Under the pieces are notes generated by a model. That model had not been told where the DNA came from, did not search any database, and saw only the letters and a list, made by a program, of their open reading frames with translations. A stretch of DNA of 64,000 bases from Ooceraea biroi (lineage: Eukaryota > Arthropoda > Insecta > Hymenoptera > Formicidae), in NCBI RefSeq assembly GCF_003672135.1, contig NC_039515.1, positions 8,990,001-9,054,000 of the forward strand, written 5' to 3'. Each line of letters begins with the position of its first letter. Position 1 is the first letter of the stretch. The position numbers were made by a program, and so were the translations under genes. Shown piece by piece: positions 25,767-38,100 of the stretch.

Positions 25767-28033
25767 CGCGATGCACTCGACGACGCAGAACCGCGAAATA
25801 CCGTAGTAGCCGTACGCCGTTCGCGTTCGATAGTAAATACATAACCATTTATATCACACAAACTTTTAACAATATACAAAATGTACCCTATATACAAGGT
25901 TAAATTACACAATCCAACGATGCACAAACTCCGAATTGGCTCTCAGCGCGAGCCGATTCGATCCGATACGCGCACGCGACGATGACGAAAGGAGTAAGAA
26001 CAAATGATAGAACGGAGAAACAACGTTTCCTCGAACTGAATAAATTTATCCTCCTAATTAAGACATAACTTATATATTCGAGATAATAATAAAAAAGAGA
26101 AATTAAAATTAAGATAACGCGAATCGTCTGCATCTTATAAATCTATTCGCGCGTCCACAATCGAGAATTGATTTGCGGCGAATGGCTGTATCCAGCCGAG
26201 TCGATGCCGAACAAAAATTTGTGCATCATTGACATAATCCATCAGCGCGACTGCTTGTCCAATCTACATGTACACCGCAGTATATACCACTTTCCTCTCT
26301 CGCTTTCTCCGCTTTGGCGGCGTCGTTGCCCGCGCACAGTCATATTAGATAGAAATCGAGTCGATCTCGATCCGTGGCGATCAACTCGATCGTTCGGCGT
26401 CAACCAGTGATTATTCTCACCACAATCCGAGCGATTCGTTTGGGGTTTGGATCCTTAACTTCAGCTCGCCGCGCCGTGCGACGTCGCGAATCGTCGCTTC
26501 CATTCGCGAGAAAGTTAACTAGTGCGCCCGACTTTTCCGCCTGATGCGAGGCGAGTTCGCTCGCGATAAATCCCGGTGAACTTTCCCAGGTATGAACATC
26601 GCTTAATTGGCAATCGTCGCTACGCACGCGGTCATCATTTAAAACGCGAATGTTCGACGAATGAAACGGATAACGGGGCAACTTCGCTTTTGTGATACAC
26701 TTTACGCCGAAACTCACCGCTTGTGAATTCATTGTACTTTGAGCCTCGAACGTGCGTTGCGCCAATGTCATTTCTTACTCGCTGCGAGTTATGTCACTAA
26801 CGTGCACGTGCAACGGCTGTCGTAAACTTGCCGCGTGCCAGTAACACGCGATTACTCTCTTTGAGAAAATTTGCGAATAAACGTCTCGATAGAATGTACA
26901 AATCATGCTAGAGAAGTTAAGAAAAAAAAATCATATTTTATTTAATACACCATGATCTTGCTTCATAATGCATGTTTAGAGCGTTGTTACTGGCAAACGT
27001 AACCGTTTCTGTCGACAACCTGCATATTGACCAATTTTAACAATCAATGCACAACGTAGACTTCGCTAAACAACGTAGGAGATATTCTTCAGGACAATTG
27101 AGCTTTTTTCTCTCTCCACAAGACATGATCGTATTGCGCTCTACATGTAACATCGTAATATATTTACGATTACACACTTATGTTAAATTTAAGCCGGATG
27201 TGTCGGGGAAATGTCAAAGCGATGAAATTGTATAAGATTTCTTGTACGGCAGACATAATTGATTATGCTGCTATGGAAATTCGACGTATTTTCGAGAAAG
27301 AGATAGCAAGAGCGGAAGTAAGACAGAAAAAAGGAAGAGAGAGAGAGAGAAGAAAAGAATAAGTGAGCGAGAAAGAGAAAAGTAGGATGCCTAACAAGGA
27401 GGATTCGAATGATAATTCCGTGTCGTTCGTCTCACCTCGGCACTCAATTAACGACGGCGGGAACAAGGGCCGCCTAATGAGTTTACGAAGCGCAGCGGCG
27501 GATCGACAGAAGCGATGATTTTGAAAGAAAAATAATTTTCTAAGGGTCCAGAACTGCACACCGTCGTTTTCTCATTCGATCGCTGCGCCGCCGGTAAATT
27601 ATCTCTCTTTCTTTTGCTTTTTTCGACTACCCGTTCCGCACCAGATTCGCATTAGATCTTCATCGATCGTACGTATTAGATGTAGCACAAGATGCCACTT
27701 TGCGGACTTACTCTCAAAGTAGCAATAATGAGAAATCGAGAAGAGTGCGCGCTTGCAAAACTTTAAACTTTGCCGACTGAAAGTGGCAATGAGCCATGAT
27801 AATCCTCTCGCTCGACCAATGACTTGGAGAGTGATAAGATCGAATAGAGGAGCAATTTTGACATTTCACAAACGCGCGAGAAAGCGCTTGCGCGCCAACG
27901 ACAAGTGCCATTCAACCAACTCTACATTCCGCATTCCGTGTGTCGAGGTGATCGCAACGATGGCTGTGAAGAGTCTTAGAGAAGAGAAAACTGACGTCAC
28001 TACTGCGGCTGATGTATATGCACGATGGGTCGT

Positions 28034-28039
28034 TTTATT
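28034..28039 (-). promoter_or_regulatory. Candidate poly(A) signal of the LMO4-class gene
   Basis: Minus-strand AATAAA about 1 kb after the TGA at 29030-29032 and about 0.7 kb after the second TGA at 28757-28759. Other signals further downstream could be used instead. Confidence 0.35.
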
Positions 28040-28756
28040 TAGACTTTCTTCGATTCTTTACAATTGAGCAAAGATTATTATTAAGAAGACCGGCGAATTC
28101 GCAGCGGAGATGCTTTTCCAACACGATGTCAAGTGCCGTCTCAACATGTCGCAGACGCATCGAACATTATCTCACTCCGAGGAGAGATGAGATCGGAAAC
28201 GGAGTCTTAATTCAAGTGAATAATGTCGTCCGAGATTGAGCCGAGATGTTCTCTGGCTCGCGGTATTCACGAGAGCATCGCCTTGATTTCAATATTTAAC
28301 GGTATTAAATCCGAGAAACTCGCACTACAAAATCGAGGTGATCCGTGTAAAGTTTCCAAGTATCCACGGCTTCGCGAGTCATTTAAAGACAGTTAATGGT
28401 CTTTTAGCGTCGGGGATTTTCAGCACCTGCGCCAAGTTTCGACGCACTCGACACGTCAATGTCTCATCGCAGCATAGAGAGATGCTTGGTGTGTCCGCGG
28501 CAAGTTCAATTATGTTCAACATCGCGGTGCCAAGAAAGGCCCAGTATCCGCGGCAAGTTCAAACACATGATTCAATATCACGAAGTCAGGTTCGGAACAC
28601 TCGGACTCGTAGACTCGCACATTGGCAAGGTTCGAAACGGAATTGTCATATCCTCGATCCGAGCCATTCCCCCAGGAAGGCTGAACTCGCGACGATAGAC
28701 AAGTCGATGCTCCTTCTTCATCACGATGCCCTTTGGTCCTCCTCCAGCGAGGAGGT

Positions 28757-29029
28757 TCAATCGCAGGTATCTTGGGCCCAAGGTGACCAGTCCTGATAGC
28801 TGGATGCCTGCAGGTGGGAATGGGGCGCCAGACTCGGATGCGCGAGTGCCATCTGATGATGGTGATGGTGGTGATAGTGGTGATAGTGTTGATGACCCGG
28901 CGGAGGCGGCGAATAGGGATCGACCCCAACGGCGACGTCCACGACATCGACCTGTGGTGAAGGTACGACGGCGGTCGTCGGCTGCGGAGAGGGTTGCACC
29001 TTCTTCGGGCGACCGACCGGGTTGCCGCC
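28757..29029 (-). other. In-frame open extension after the LMO4-class TGA (candidate stop-codon readthrough)
   Basis: Immediately after the TGA the same frame stays open for 90 codons to the next TGA (28759-28757). It encodes GGNPVGRPKK, a Pro/Ser/Gln stretch, a Val/Asp stretch, DPYSPPPPG, a His/Tyr run using both CAT and CAC, and an end with two tryptophans (YQDWSPWAQ). The second GRP motif echoes GRPRR before the stop. The local DNA is also stop-poor in the other two minus frames, so openness by itself is weak support. This is either translated by readthrough or is 3' UTR. Confidence 0.4.
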
Positions 29030-29186
29030 TCATTCACGGCTTCGTCGAGGCCTGCCGACCTTACCTTTCCTGACAGGCGCGCCGCTGTTGCCGGCCGCCG
29101 CGGCTGCCGCTGCCGCGACGCTCGACGATTTCACAATCTTGTGCCAGTCGGTTTCGCAAACCGGCGAGCCCGATAGTAAATAATAT
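29030..29186 (-). CDS. LMO4: LMO4-class exon 4: end of LIM2 and basic tail
   Basis: The acceptor GATTTCAG completes the split arginine codon and the exon runs into YYLLSGSPVCETDWHK, supplying ligands C255 and D258. An alanine run uses mixed GCG/GCA/GCC codons, and the GKVGRPRRSRE end meets TGA at 29032-29030. An internal donor-like GTAAGG (after 29065) could allow an alternative 3' end, but no acceptor downstream rejoins the LIM frame in a useful phase. Confidence 0.9.
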
Positions 29187-32100
29187 CTGAAATCGTGAAA
29201 AGCGTATGTTACGTATGCTGCACATAGGATAAGACTACGATGGATAAGAAGGATTGTCTCGTGCAAACTCACCTGTCGCCAGAAACGAGTTGACTGCCAC
29301 ACTTATTGCAGTTGAAACATTTCAGATGAAACACCGATTCAGCGGCCCTCATGACCAGTTCGTTCGCGGGTATCGGATTACCGCAACTCGCGCAGACACC
29401 GCCGCCGAACATCCTGCAACAAGACATGAGAGGGACGCGATCAGACGGCAATCCAACAGGTTCGAGGGAATTCAACAATCTCGACGGACTCGGAAAACGT
29501 TATCTGGTACATTTGGACGCATTAGCCGAATCCGATCCGAACGAATAAGCGGGTCCTCGAGCGCGTCTCCGCCACGTGTCCGATTATAGCGGCAATTCTC
29601 CCGATCATTTTTAACAATTTCGCCCGCGGGCTGACGGGCACACGGGCACACGGGTCCTCCAATACAGATGCGCCGCGATGCGCGGGCTCGTATCCTCAGT
29701 TAATGGCAGTTAATGTTTGCGAAGCGGTTGTCAGCCGTATACTCGTTGGCTCGTAAAGCCGGCTGTTTATGCAGCAATTAGCTATGTAACGATACGTAGG
29801 CATGTCGGATGGGGATTCGACGCGAGTGCCACGATTTCACGTCTCTCGCGGCCAACGGCACAAGGAGAGCCTCTTCCGTGGGAGACGCGCTGATGTGTAC
29901 CGGTACGCACGTTCGAGACGATCTCCTCAGGTTTGAGAAAATTAAAGCTGATCCCCGCGAGGAAGATCGCGGCGAATCGGGGCCGATCTAACGAGCGAGT
30001 GCGCGATATAAGCGTTCCGATGTTGCGCCGGAACGTGTTACGGTTAAAATCGGTTTTCATTTAACTTTAATGAAATATTTAATTGAATCGGTGGGGGCTT
30101 TTGAAACACGCGGTAGGGAGCGACTAGTACGACATATCGATATTTGCGTTGGACTTTACTCGGGTGCGCGCATAAGGTTGTTACGACGACGGCGCGGATT
30201 GGATTTGAGGTTTCTCGTTATTAATTTAATTACCGGCTGACAGTTCTATAATTAAATTGCTAATTTATCTGTCCAGGATCCGGCTGATCGCGCGCACTAG
30301 CTAGCACGGCCAGCAACTCGATGATCGTTCGCCGAATGACGTTTCAATCCTTTCCTTTTTATTCTCTCTTCCTCTCTCTCTCTCTCTCTCTCCTATTTTT
30401 TCCTCTTTTCCGTGGTTTGTCTTCGGTCGTTTGCAACGCTTCAATTATAAATGCGTGCCCTTCGCGCTGCAAAATACGGGATGCAAACGAGTTCACGCCG
30501 AACGGTGCTACCTACTTCTCGCAGCAAGAAGATGGTAATGCACAAATTTCGAAACTGTGAGATCTCCACGTCGGAGCATGCAGCGTTACTTTCTCGCTCG
30601 CATATGCAAACTGCGTGTATATATGTGACACACACACACACAGCACACACACGAGAAAGTAAAGTATGTCGTATACACGGTGTCTCCACGCATTGTTAAA
30701 TATCGTAATCAACCGCAGAGCATCGTGCACGCGTATGGTCATAGATAAAGCGGCCGTTGAGAAACTGGCGCGGTGCTATCAGAAATTCTACCACATTATT
30801 AATTCAATTTCCTGAGCACGAGCCAATTAACTGCTGATTAGTCTCTTGCGTTACGTTGGGAAGGTGTTAAAGATATACACCGCTCATCGCGCACGTGGCG
30901 GCGAGATCCTAATCAAAAGTAGCGTTTTCTTGGCGAGTTTCGCGTCAGGCATCTCGTAAATGAATCGACGTGGCAACTTTTAATTGCAACCACGTCTTTA
31001 TCAACCTGCCTTGTGTACCTGTACTTCCGGGTCGCATCCATCGAGCGAGATTAATGAGCGGAGATGCGTGCCGCTCGGTCAAATCGCTCCGCGTTTTCGA
31101 TTTCTCCGTAATTACTAATTAGAGACCGACTGCCAAGTCAATCAGTTAGAATAGGATAAGGGGAATTAGTCGATGATCGAGAATCAGCTATAAAACCCGC
31201 TTCTCCTCTCTCTCCGTTTCCATCTCTCTCCGTCATTCCGGCCTCTTAATCGCCTAAAGTCATTACCAGTATCATTATTCACGCGCGTTCCACGTGACCA
31301 TTCTGGAAAGCTGACGACAGGGAAGGACTCTCGATTATAAGCGAGTCTTATTTACGACGCTTGTAAAAAGCGCGAAACAACACGCGCACAAGTCATTCGC
31401 TCTTTCGCTTATTAATTATCGATACTCGAGAAGAAACATTTCATTTGACTTATTAATAGTTCAGTTACATAAGTATACTGTGATCCACGTAGTGAATGGT
31501 AAACGCGCTGATAGGATTTTTGTCATTTTGACATCTGGGGAGATCTTTATGGTAATCAGAGACCGGCTGTATTAGATTAAACATCGGGTGCTCCGTTTTA
31601 ATAGGCTGAATGAGGCATATGTGCTCCGCTGGCCGAGTAATTGATCGAAAGTAACCAGGGAGTAACGGTTCGGCGCCAGTGATGAATGACAACGAACGTC
31701 TGTTGTAATACGACGTTATCGTGCCACGCCGATTACTAATTATTTCAATAAATCTTCGATAAAGCAACGGTTGCGTCAGGATTTACCACGTAAATGTGTG
31801 GCCTAGTAGTTGAATATATTTACTAACTACGCGTGCAGAGTTAATTAATTCTCGTGTAACTTCTGTGCGGCACAATCTTTTTTTATTATCCGCATTCACG
31901 AAAGGAAAAGCGACTGCGAAACTCGTTAAAGGATCCGACTGGAAATAGAATTCGTTATTTATATTTCGCATTTGCCACGGCCGACGGGAAGGATTGTAAA
32001 AATTCGGCGACTTACAATGCACCGCGGCGTGTAGAGACGTCAAACGCGAGCCCCATCGCTCGCGGCGTTTAATAATTTTAATGAGCGAAGTTCGCTGCAG

Positions 32101-35100
32101 TAAGAGAGTAATTGGCGATTACAGTCGACGGGGCAATCCTTAACGAGCGGTCTACGCTATTTCTAATTAGTTGATTTCACCAATGATAATATGAGTGCCT
32201 CGCCCTCCTTGTCCGACTCCTCTCCAACTTGATACGCAATTTGCCGCGCGCCCCCTTACGTTTTAATTGCAGCCGACGTGTCAATCTTGCCTGCGCTAAC
32301 AAGCGTCTCTAAAGACGCGTGTCACACGTGTGCGTTTCGCAACGAGGCAATAATTTCACGTACCGGAAGAGATCTCTCGGGAATCGCAATTAGATTGAAT
32401 AACGAATTCGACTTGCAAAACAAAAGGAGAGAAAGAAAAGGGGAAAGATGCTCGGTCGATTTTAAAAATTTCAGTATATATTTCATTTTCTTTTTTTTCA
32501 CAATTTTCACAAATTTCACAAATTCGCGGTTTGCGATCGTATCATCTGTGACAACTTATATCAGACGACGAACTGTCGATAGCGAAAGATTCGTGACCAA
32601 GTGCTCCATCCACCCTTCGGATCACCCACTCGGCCGGGCACCCTCGCTCATTATGCGTGCCCCTTTGCCGCACACAGAGGCGCGCTCTCTGTTACTAACA
32701 AGAGGGAATAAGAGAGAAACACAAGGACACGGTGCGGGCGCGCGTATGCCGAAATGACGTGTATTCACACACGGGAGCGCGTGTGTGTGGGGCGACCCCC
32801 GCCTGTTAATGAGTTAGACTACCTTACCCTCGGCACTTTAATTGTCTAAAGCACAAATTGGGCGGCTTTAATTAGCGTAATTATTTGGTTCGTTTGTCCG
32901 TTTATCCAAGATCCCAGTATCGAGCGAGGGTCGAGCGAGGGTCGAGCGGACTCTCGCGAGACTAAATGGATTCATTAGTGCTTTGTGCGATTAAAAATCC
33001 AAATTTTCGGGCCAACACGGCGCGGGCCTTTGTGCGCGCCTTCAATTTGATCCGCGCCTTGAACGCGGTCCTCCACCTCGCGGGCGCGCGCACGCGTTTA
33101 CGCTTCTTTGATGATGTCGTCGATGGAGGATGGAAACTACCCCGCGTAAGCAAACCGCGCGCGTTTTTGCAATTATCGGATTCAATCAGGATCCGTTCCG
33201 CATCGTTTCAGATCCCCTAATAATGCTAATAGAATACGTTAACGTCGAGTGCTTGTCAGATAACTCGTCGAAGCTATCGATTATTCTCTTCGTCAAGTCG
33301 CATGTACAAGTTGCCACTGGAGTTACGAGTTTCGGAACGATCGCGTACACATAATAAACACGAGTCTACACACTTTTTTAGTGGCTCGCGTAATGCACAA
33401 CAGCTCCCCGTACGAGCGGCATAAAATCCGTTGCGTTCCGCGCGCGTGCGCGCAAACTGCCGCGTGTGCGAATGGCGAATGCATATGTACGCAACAAGCG
33501 AAACACATTCCCGCCGCTAGCTTTAATTTTTCTAGATAATAATGATTAATCGCGGCCTCGGTTTCCAGTTTAATTAAAAAGCGATGCGGTCGCCACTCTC
33601 TTCTCGTTCCTCCGTCCCACCCGCCCGCCTTCCCTCCCTCCCTCCTCACGTACCGCCTTCCGCGAAACAGCCGACTGGCAAATTAAATTGAAATTGACTA
33701 GGTCTGGTAATGAGGTGGCCTGCAGGCCCAGTCGCGGCATTAGTCGGGTGTGGGTTCTAGAAAATGAGTTCCGACTTAACAACAAATTGCCTCGGTGAAC
33801 TTCCTTTCACCCCATCCTCCATTCCGCTCCTCCCTCTCTCCTTCCTCCTATCATCCTCTCGCAATCCGCTCGCACGCCGCGCGAGGACTCGTCCACCCTC
33901 CATCTCCCTGCCTCCCTCTGTCCCCTCTTCTTCCCACCTTTAACGTTCCACAAACGAGCGAGGGGTCTTAATAAAGCTAATCGATGCAAAAAGAAAGGAA
34001 AAGGCGGGAAGAAAAAAGCGGATCTCCGATAACTATTTAATTCAGTCAATCAAAATTCCTATTAGCCGCTCGAGCGCAATTTGGAAGTGTACGCCGAACA
34101 ACGCGCGCGCTCGTATTAGAAGCTGTCTGAGATATTGAACGGCGCAGCGACGGAAACGAACGCACGTCGAGGCCGAACAAAGCGAGACGGGACGGGCAGA
34201 GGAAACGTAATTATCGCAGCGGAGGAGCAACACAGGCGAGATATTATATATTGAACAATGATAATTACAAGCGACAGATTACAGAAAGCGATGTGAGCGT
34301 GTGCGACACTCTCGTCACATATTGCGTTCACCCCAAACCTCATCGCGAGTGTCGCGACTTGCACGGGGAGGAGGGAGGGAAGGGAAGAGCAGTAGGGGTT
34401 ACGCACTTTAATCCAATCCGGAAGACAACCTGCGAGAGAGCCGGCTATTTTCTTCGGCGGCGATATTGCGGTTTATCGTGATCTAACTTGGAAAATTGGA
34501 TTCCGCATTACAGCGCGATTGTTCAGCGCCGACGCAAGACAATTCCGATTAGTCCGATCTCCGATTCATTTTAATGTAATTAACGTTCCGATTGCATGCT
34601 TTGTTTCCTGGTCTAACCTCCGTCTCCCCCGTTTGTCCATCCCGATGTGTACCCTCTACCTCTCTCGCGCGAGCCACCCCCGTAACAAGCGGGTTGTGCG
34701 GTGGAAGCATCGATCAATCGTGACTGGTACCGTATGCATGCGCGTGTGCATTAACACAGTCGCATGTATACGCTGTATACATAATCAATGCGTATAAATA
34801 CATTACGATGGTGTCGTATATGTTGCGCGGTTTTTATTTGAGGCACGGTGAATGCCGTCCTTTTTCATTTCCCTTTTTTTTCTCCCTCCCCGTCTACGTG
34901 ATTAGAGAGCTGGCCCGACGTAGAGAGTGACCGAATTTCTTCTAATAAAATTAATATGGTAACGACTGTATTTAATAAGAGGGGTGAGGAGGGGATTACC
35001 ATACTTTATCTAAATGTAAATTAGATACACGAGTATGCGTGAGTATATAAAAATTTCGAGGTGATATTAAGTAGCCAATGACCGGGGGCCCGGTCCCCTT

Positions 35101-38100
35101 CCCCACCTCCGGGCCGGGGGGACCGTTCTTCAGGAGCGCGCGGTGCGTTTTAAATCCGCGCCATTAGGTATACGTGATACTTGATTCGAGGTAGGCCACG
35201 AGCGGCGGAGTTAAACGAGTAGATAACGACGTGCCCGGAAAAAAGGGAGCGTGGGAAGGAAAGGAAAACGGAGAGGGGTGACAAGGGGGGACAGAAAAAG
35301 AAGGCAAGGTGAAAAGAAAAACCGAGGAAATGACGGGAACGCGCGGATGAGCCAAGGGATCGAGGGGACGAGGGAACGCGAAAGACCCGGGGAAAGAGAG
35401 ACGGAGGAGGAAGGATGACGACACAGAAAGGATCTCTTTTGAATCGCAGGTAAAGCGGCCGTTCGCAGGTGTGAGCGCGCGCGACCTGCCGCCGCAGCCG
35501 CCGTCGAGGGAACGAAATCCACGTAGCAGCGACGTAACCAGATGAACGTGCACCCGGTGCACTCCAATGCTCATCTGACATTGCGTTTAACATCGTGCGA
35601 ATCTCGATTAACTTTGCGGAAATTTAACCGGGAATTACACGGTCGTCGCACAAGTCTGATGTTAATCTCATCTTTTCCTGTGCACGTGCCTCCTCCCCGC
35701 GGGAGCGTCACATAAGTCTTCGTTATCAGAAGGAATTAAATTAACAATAAATAAAATGAAGAAAAATTGTGAGGGTGACGAGCCAATAAATATTGAAAAC
35801 AACCAATTCAAAAGTAAACGAAGAAGATTGAAGGGAGAAAGAAAGAGAGATATAAAACGAGAAACCTTTTTAATGATCTGGTGGCCTTTAAAAATTGCTC
35901 GGTCAGTTGCGTCATGCGCGTCAGCCTTAAACTTTTCATTCCAATCGCGAATTTCTCACGAGACGTCTAACCGGGGGTCCACCCGACGAGCCAGCCCTGC
36001 GAGCGAGAGGACAGAAAACTCGCGGAGGATAGAAGAGGCGCGGAGAGCGAAGAGGACGAAGGAGAGAGGGAGAGCAAAGAAAATGCGCGTGCGCGCGTAG
36101 AAGATACGACATCGCCCGCTGCAAATTGCAATTTTGTTGTGAGATCATTATAAAATACATAATGCCGAGTCGCCTACCACCGCAACCTCCATTCCCCTTC
36201 CTGATCCTCTCTTCCTCTCTCGTGCCACCGTCGACGAAGGTCCCGCGTGGAATCAGGAGAGAAGAGTGGAGACGAAGAGGAGAGAGAGAGTAGAGAGAGG
36301 AAGAAGAGAGGAAAGAAGAGGAGAGGAGAGGCGGCGCGGCGTCTCGTTAAAAGTTTCTAGCGACGCGTATTCTTAATAGTCTGCGCGCGCGGACACGCCG
36401 TCATTAAAATTATAACCAACCTCCTGTGTATCACCTCACCGATCCTCCGCCATCCTGGGCAGCAGCGAAGAAGAGAAAGCGAGAGGAATAGGCAGAGTCG
36501 CAATGAGAAAGAGACGGTAAAACAGGCAGCAGGGTGAAAAAGGGAGAAAGAAAGCGGGAAATAATGAACGCGTCACGCTGGCGAATCGCGTGACAAAATT
36601 TGTTAATTCGCGTGGAAAAATTCAAGTATTGACGTCGCGACGTCACGCGGCAGGCACATTGGGATTTTCTGGAACGATACGAGTGATATGAGCATTCGAG
36701 GGATTCGCGGAATCGTCTGAATTATTCAGGATTTAGGCGCGACGTTCATCGCGAGCGGTACAACGAGATTTGAAAGAAGGTTGAGGGCATGAAGAGGATG
36801 GGACGGCGGAGGAGGAGGATGGAGGAGAGGCGGAAGAGGAGTCGACGAAGAGAGGCGGATAGTCCGTAAGGAGGCGGAAGTACGAGAGGAAGAGATACTC
36901 TCGGAGGGATAAAAGCGCGTTTAACTGAAACTCGTGGAAAGTTGCGGGCTCTCTAAATATGTAAATACGAGGCTACTGGATGTTATTACGCGTACACAGA
37001 CACGCAGGCAGACGCACATATACCGCATTACACACATACATGATGCATACATACATCCACACATATAGATTCGTTGCACGAGCGCGCATAAGGTAAGCGG
37101 CGCGTCCGCGGAAGAAAGCCGACGTAATCGTCCGATATTTAAGTAGCGAGTTTAGGTACACTGGGTATATTTAAACGCGCTTATTATCATATAAATACAA
37201 GTTGGACGTTCAATTTACGCGCCGCAGGCTGCGTACTCGCGCGCGCGAGCGAACGGACGAGCCAGGCTCTTCGTTTCGTCGTCGTGTGCGCGCGCGGCGA
37301 CGGAGTTGCAAAAGTTATTATTGTTATTACCGTACCGTTTAGAAACTTTTGTTGAGCGCGGAGCAACGGACATTGCGCGGCCTGTATGCACTTTGGCGCA
37401 TCGAGTTATCCGTCGTTGCGACTCGGATGATATTACGCGCGCTGCGGCGATGTTGGCTAAATACCGGCTACGCGACGCGAAACTTCGCGAAAGATTTACG
37501 ACCGGCGCTGTCAAACGCGTAATCGCTGGGCAGTAAAAGGATGGAGTGTGTGCTAATGTTTGCTGCCTTACGACATTTCGGAAATAGCGACTTTATGCAG
37601 AAACCCAACAGCGCGCGAGAACACTGCGATGTAAATCTTGCGATAATACAAGCAACATATGCGTGCATTCCTCAACATTTAACGCGGTGCAACGCGAATG
37701 AACAAAGTATTAATTTGATGTATTGATCTAACGTCGCTGCGACTCGCGCGCGAGCGAGGCGTATCGCACGATCGAAACCGCCGCGAACTCGCAAACTCGC
37801 GAAACCGCCGAGCGGCGATTCCGGCGAGAGGCCTCTCGTGACGAACTCTTTTCTGCCGTTCCGTTATTAATGAATCTTTGAAATATTAAGCCCACAACGC
37901 TTTATAAGCGCCAGGGTTGTTACCCCCGGCGTATTGATACATATCTAGGAGCAGTTTAAACACACAGACCCCGCGTACACGCGCGTGTAATCGTAAAATC
38001 GATGTCCCGCTCCGCTCAACTTCGATTCCGCCCGTCCCGCCGGCCGGATAAACGAGTAAAACCGTTTCGTAATGTTAAATAATAAATGCGCCGCGAACGA

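Larger units (their letters stand above)
21355..28756. other. Intergenic region between TRMT13 and the LMO4-class gene (includes probable LMO4 3' UTR)
   Basis: No protein-coding gene is recognised. The left end is the TRMT13 promoter, with an AGATGGCGCCAC motif at about 21470-21481. A (GC)n run lies at 21920-21941 and a pyrimidine-rich low-complexity stretch at about 22005-22410. A second AGATGGCGCCAC motif lies at 25753-25764. The right end (about 28030-28756) is probably the 3' UTR of the LMO4-class gene: a minus-strand AATAAA is at 28034-28039, and a 16-bp sequence is present twice (28494-28509 and 28547-28562). Confidence 0.5.

Noticed and set aside
28338..28796. 152-codon plus-strand frame opposite the LMO4-class 3' end
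   Set aside because: Antisense to the probable 3' UTR and extension, with no recognised domain or splice evidence.
28516..29037. 173-codon minus-strand frame and an overlapping 151-codon frame at the LMO4-class 3' end
   Set aside because: They are offset from the LIM frame, have Arg/Thr/Ile repeat composition from the CAT repeat read out of phase, and no splice links them to a known exon.
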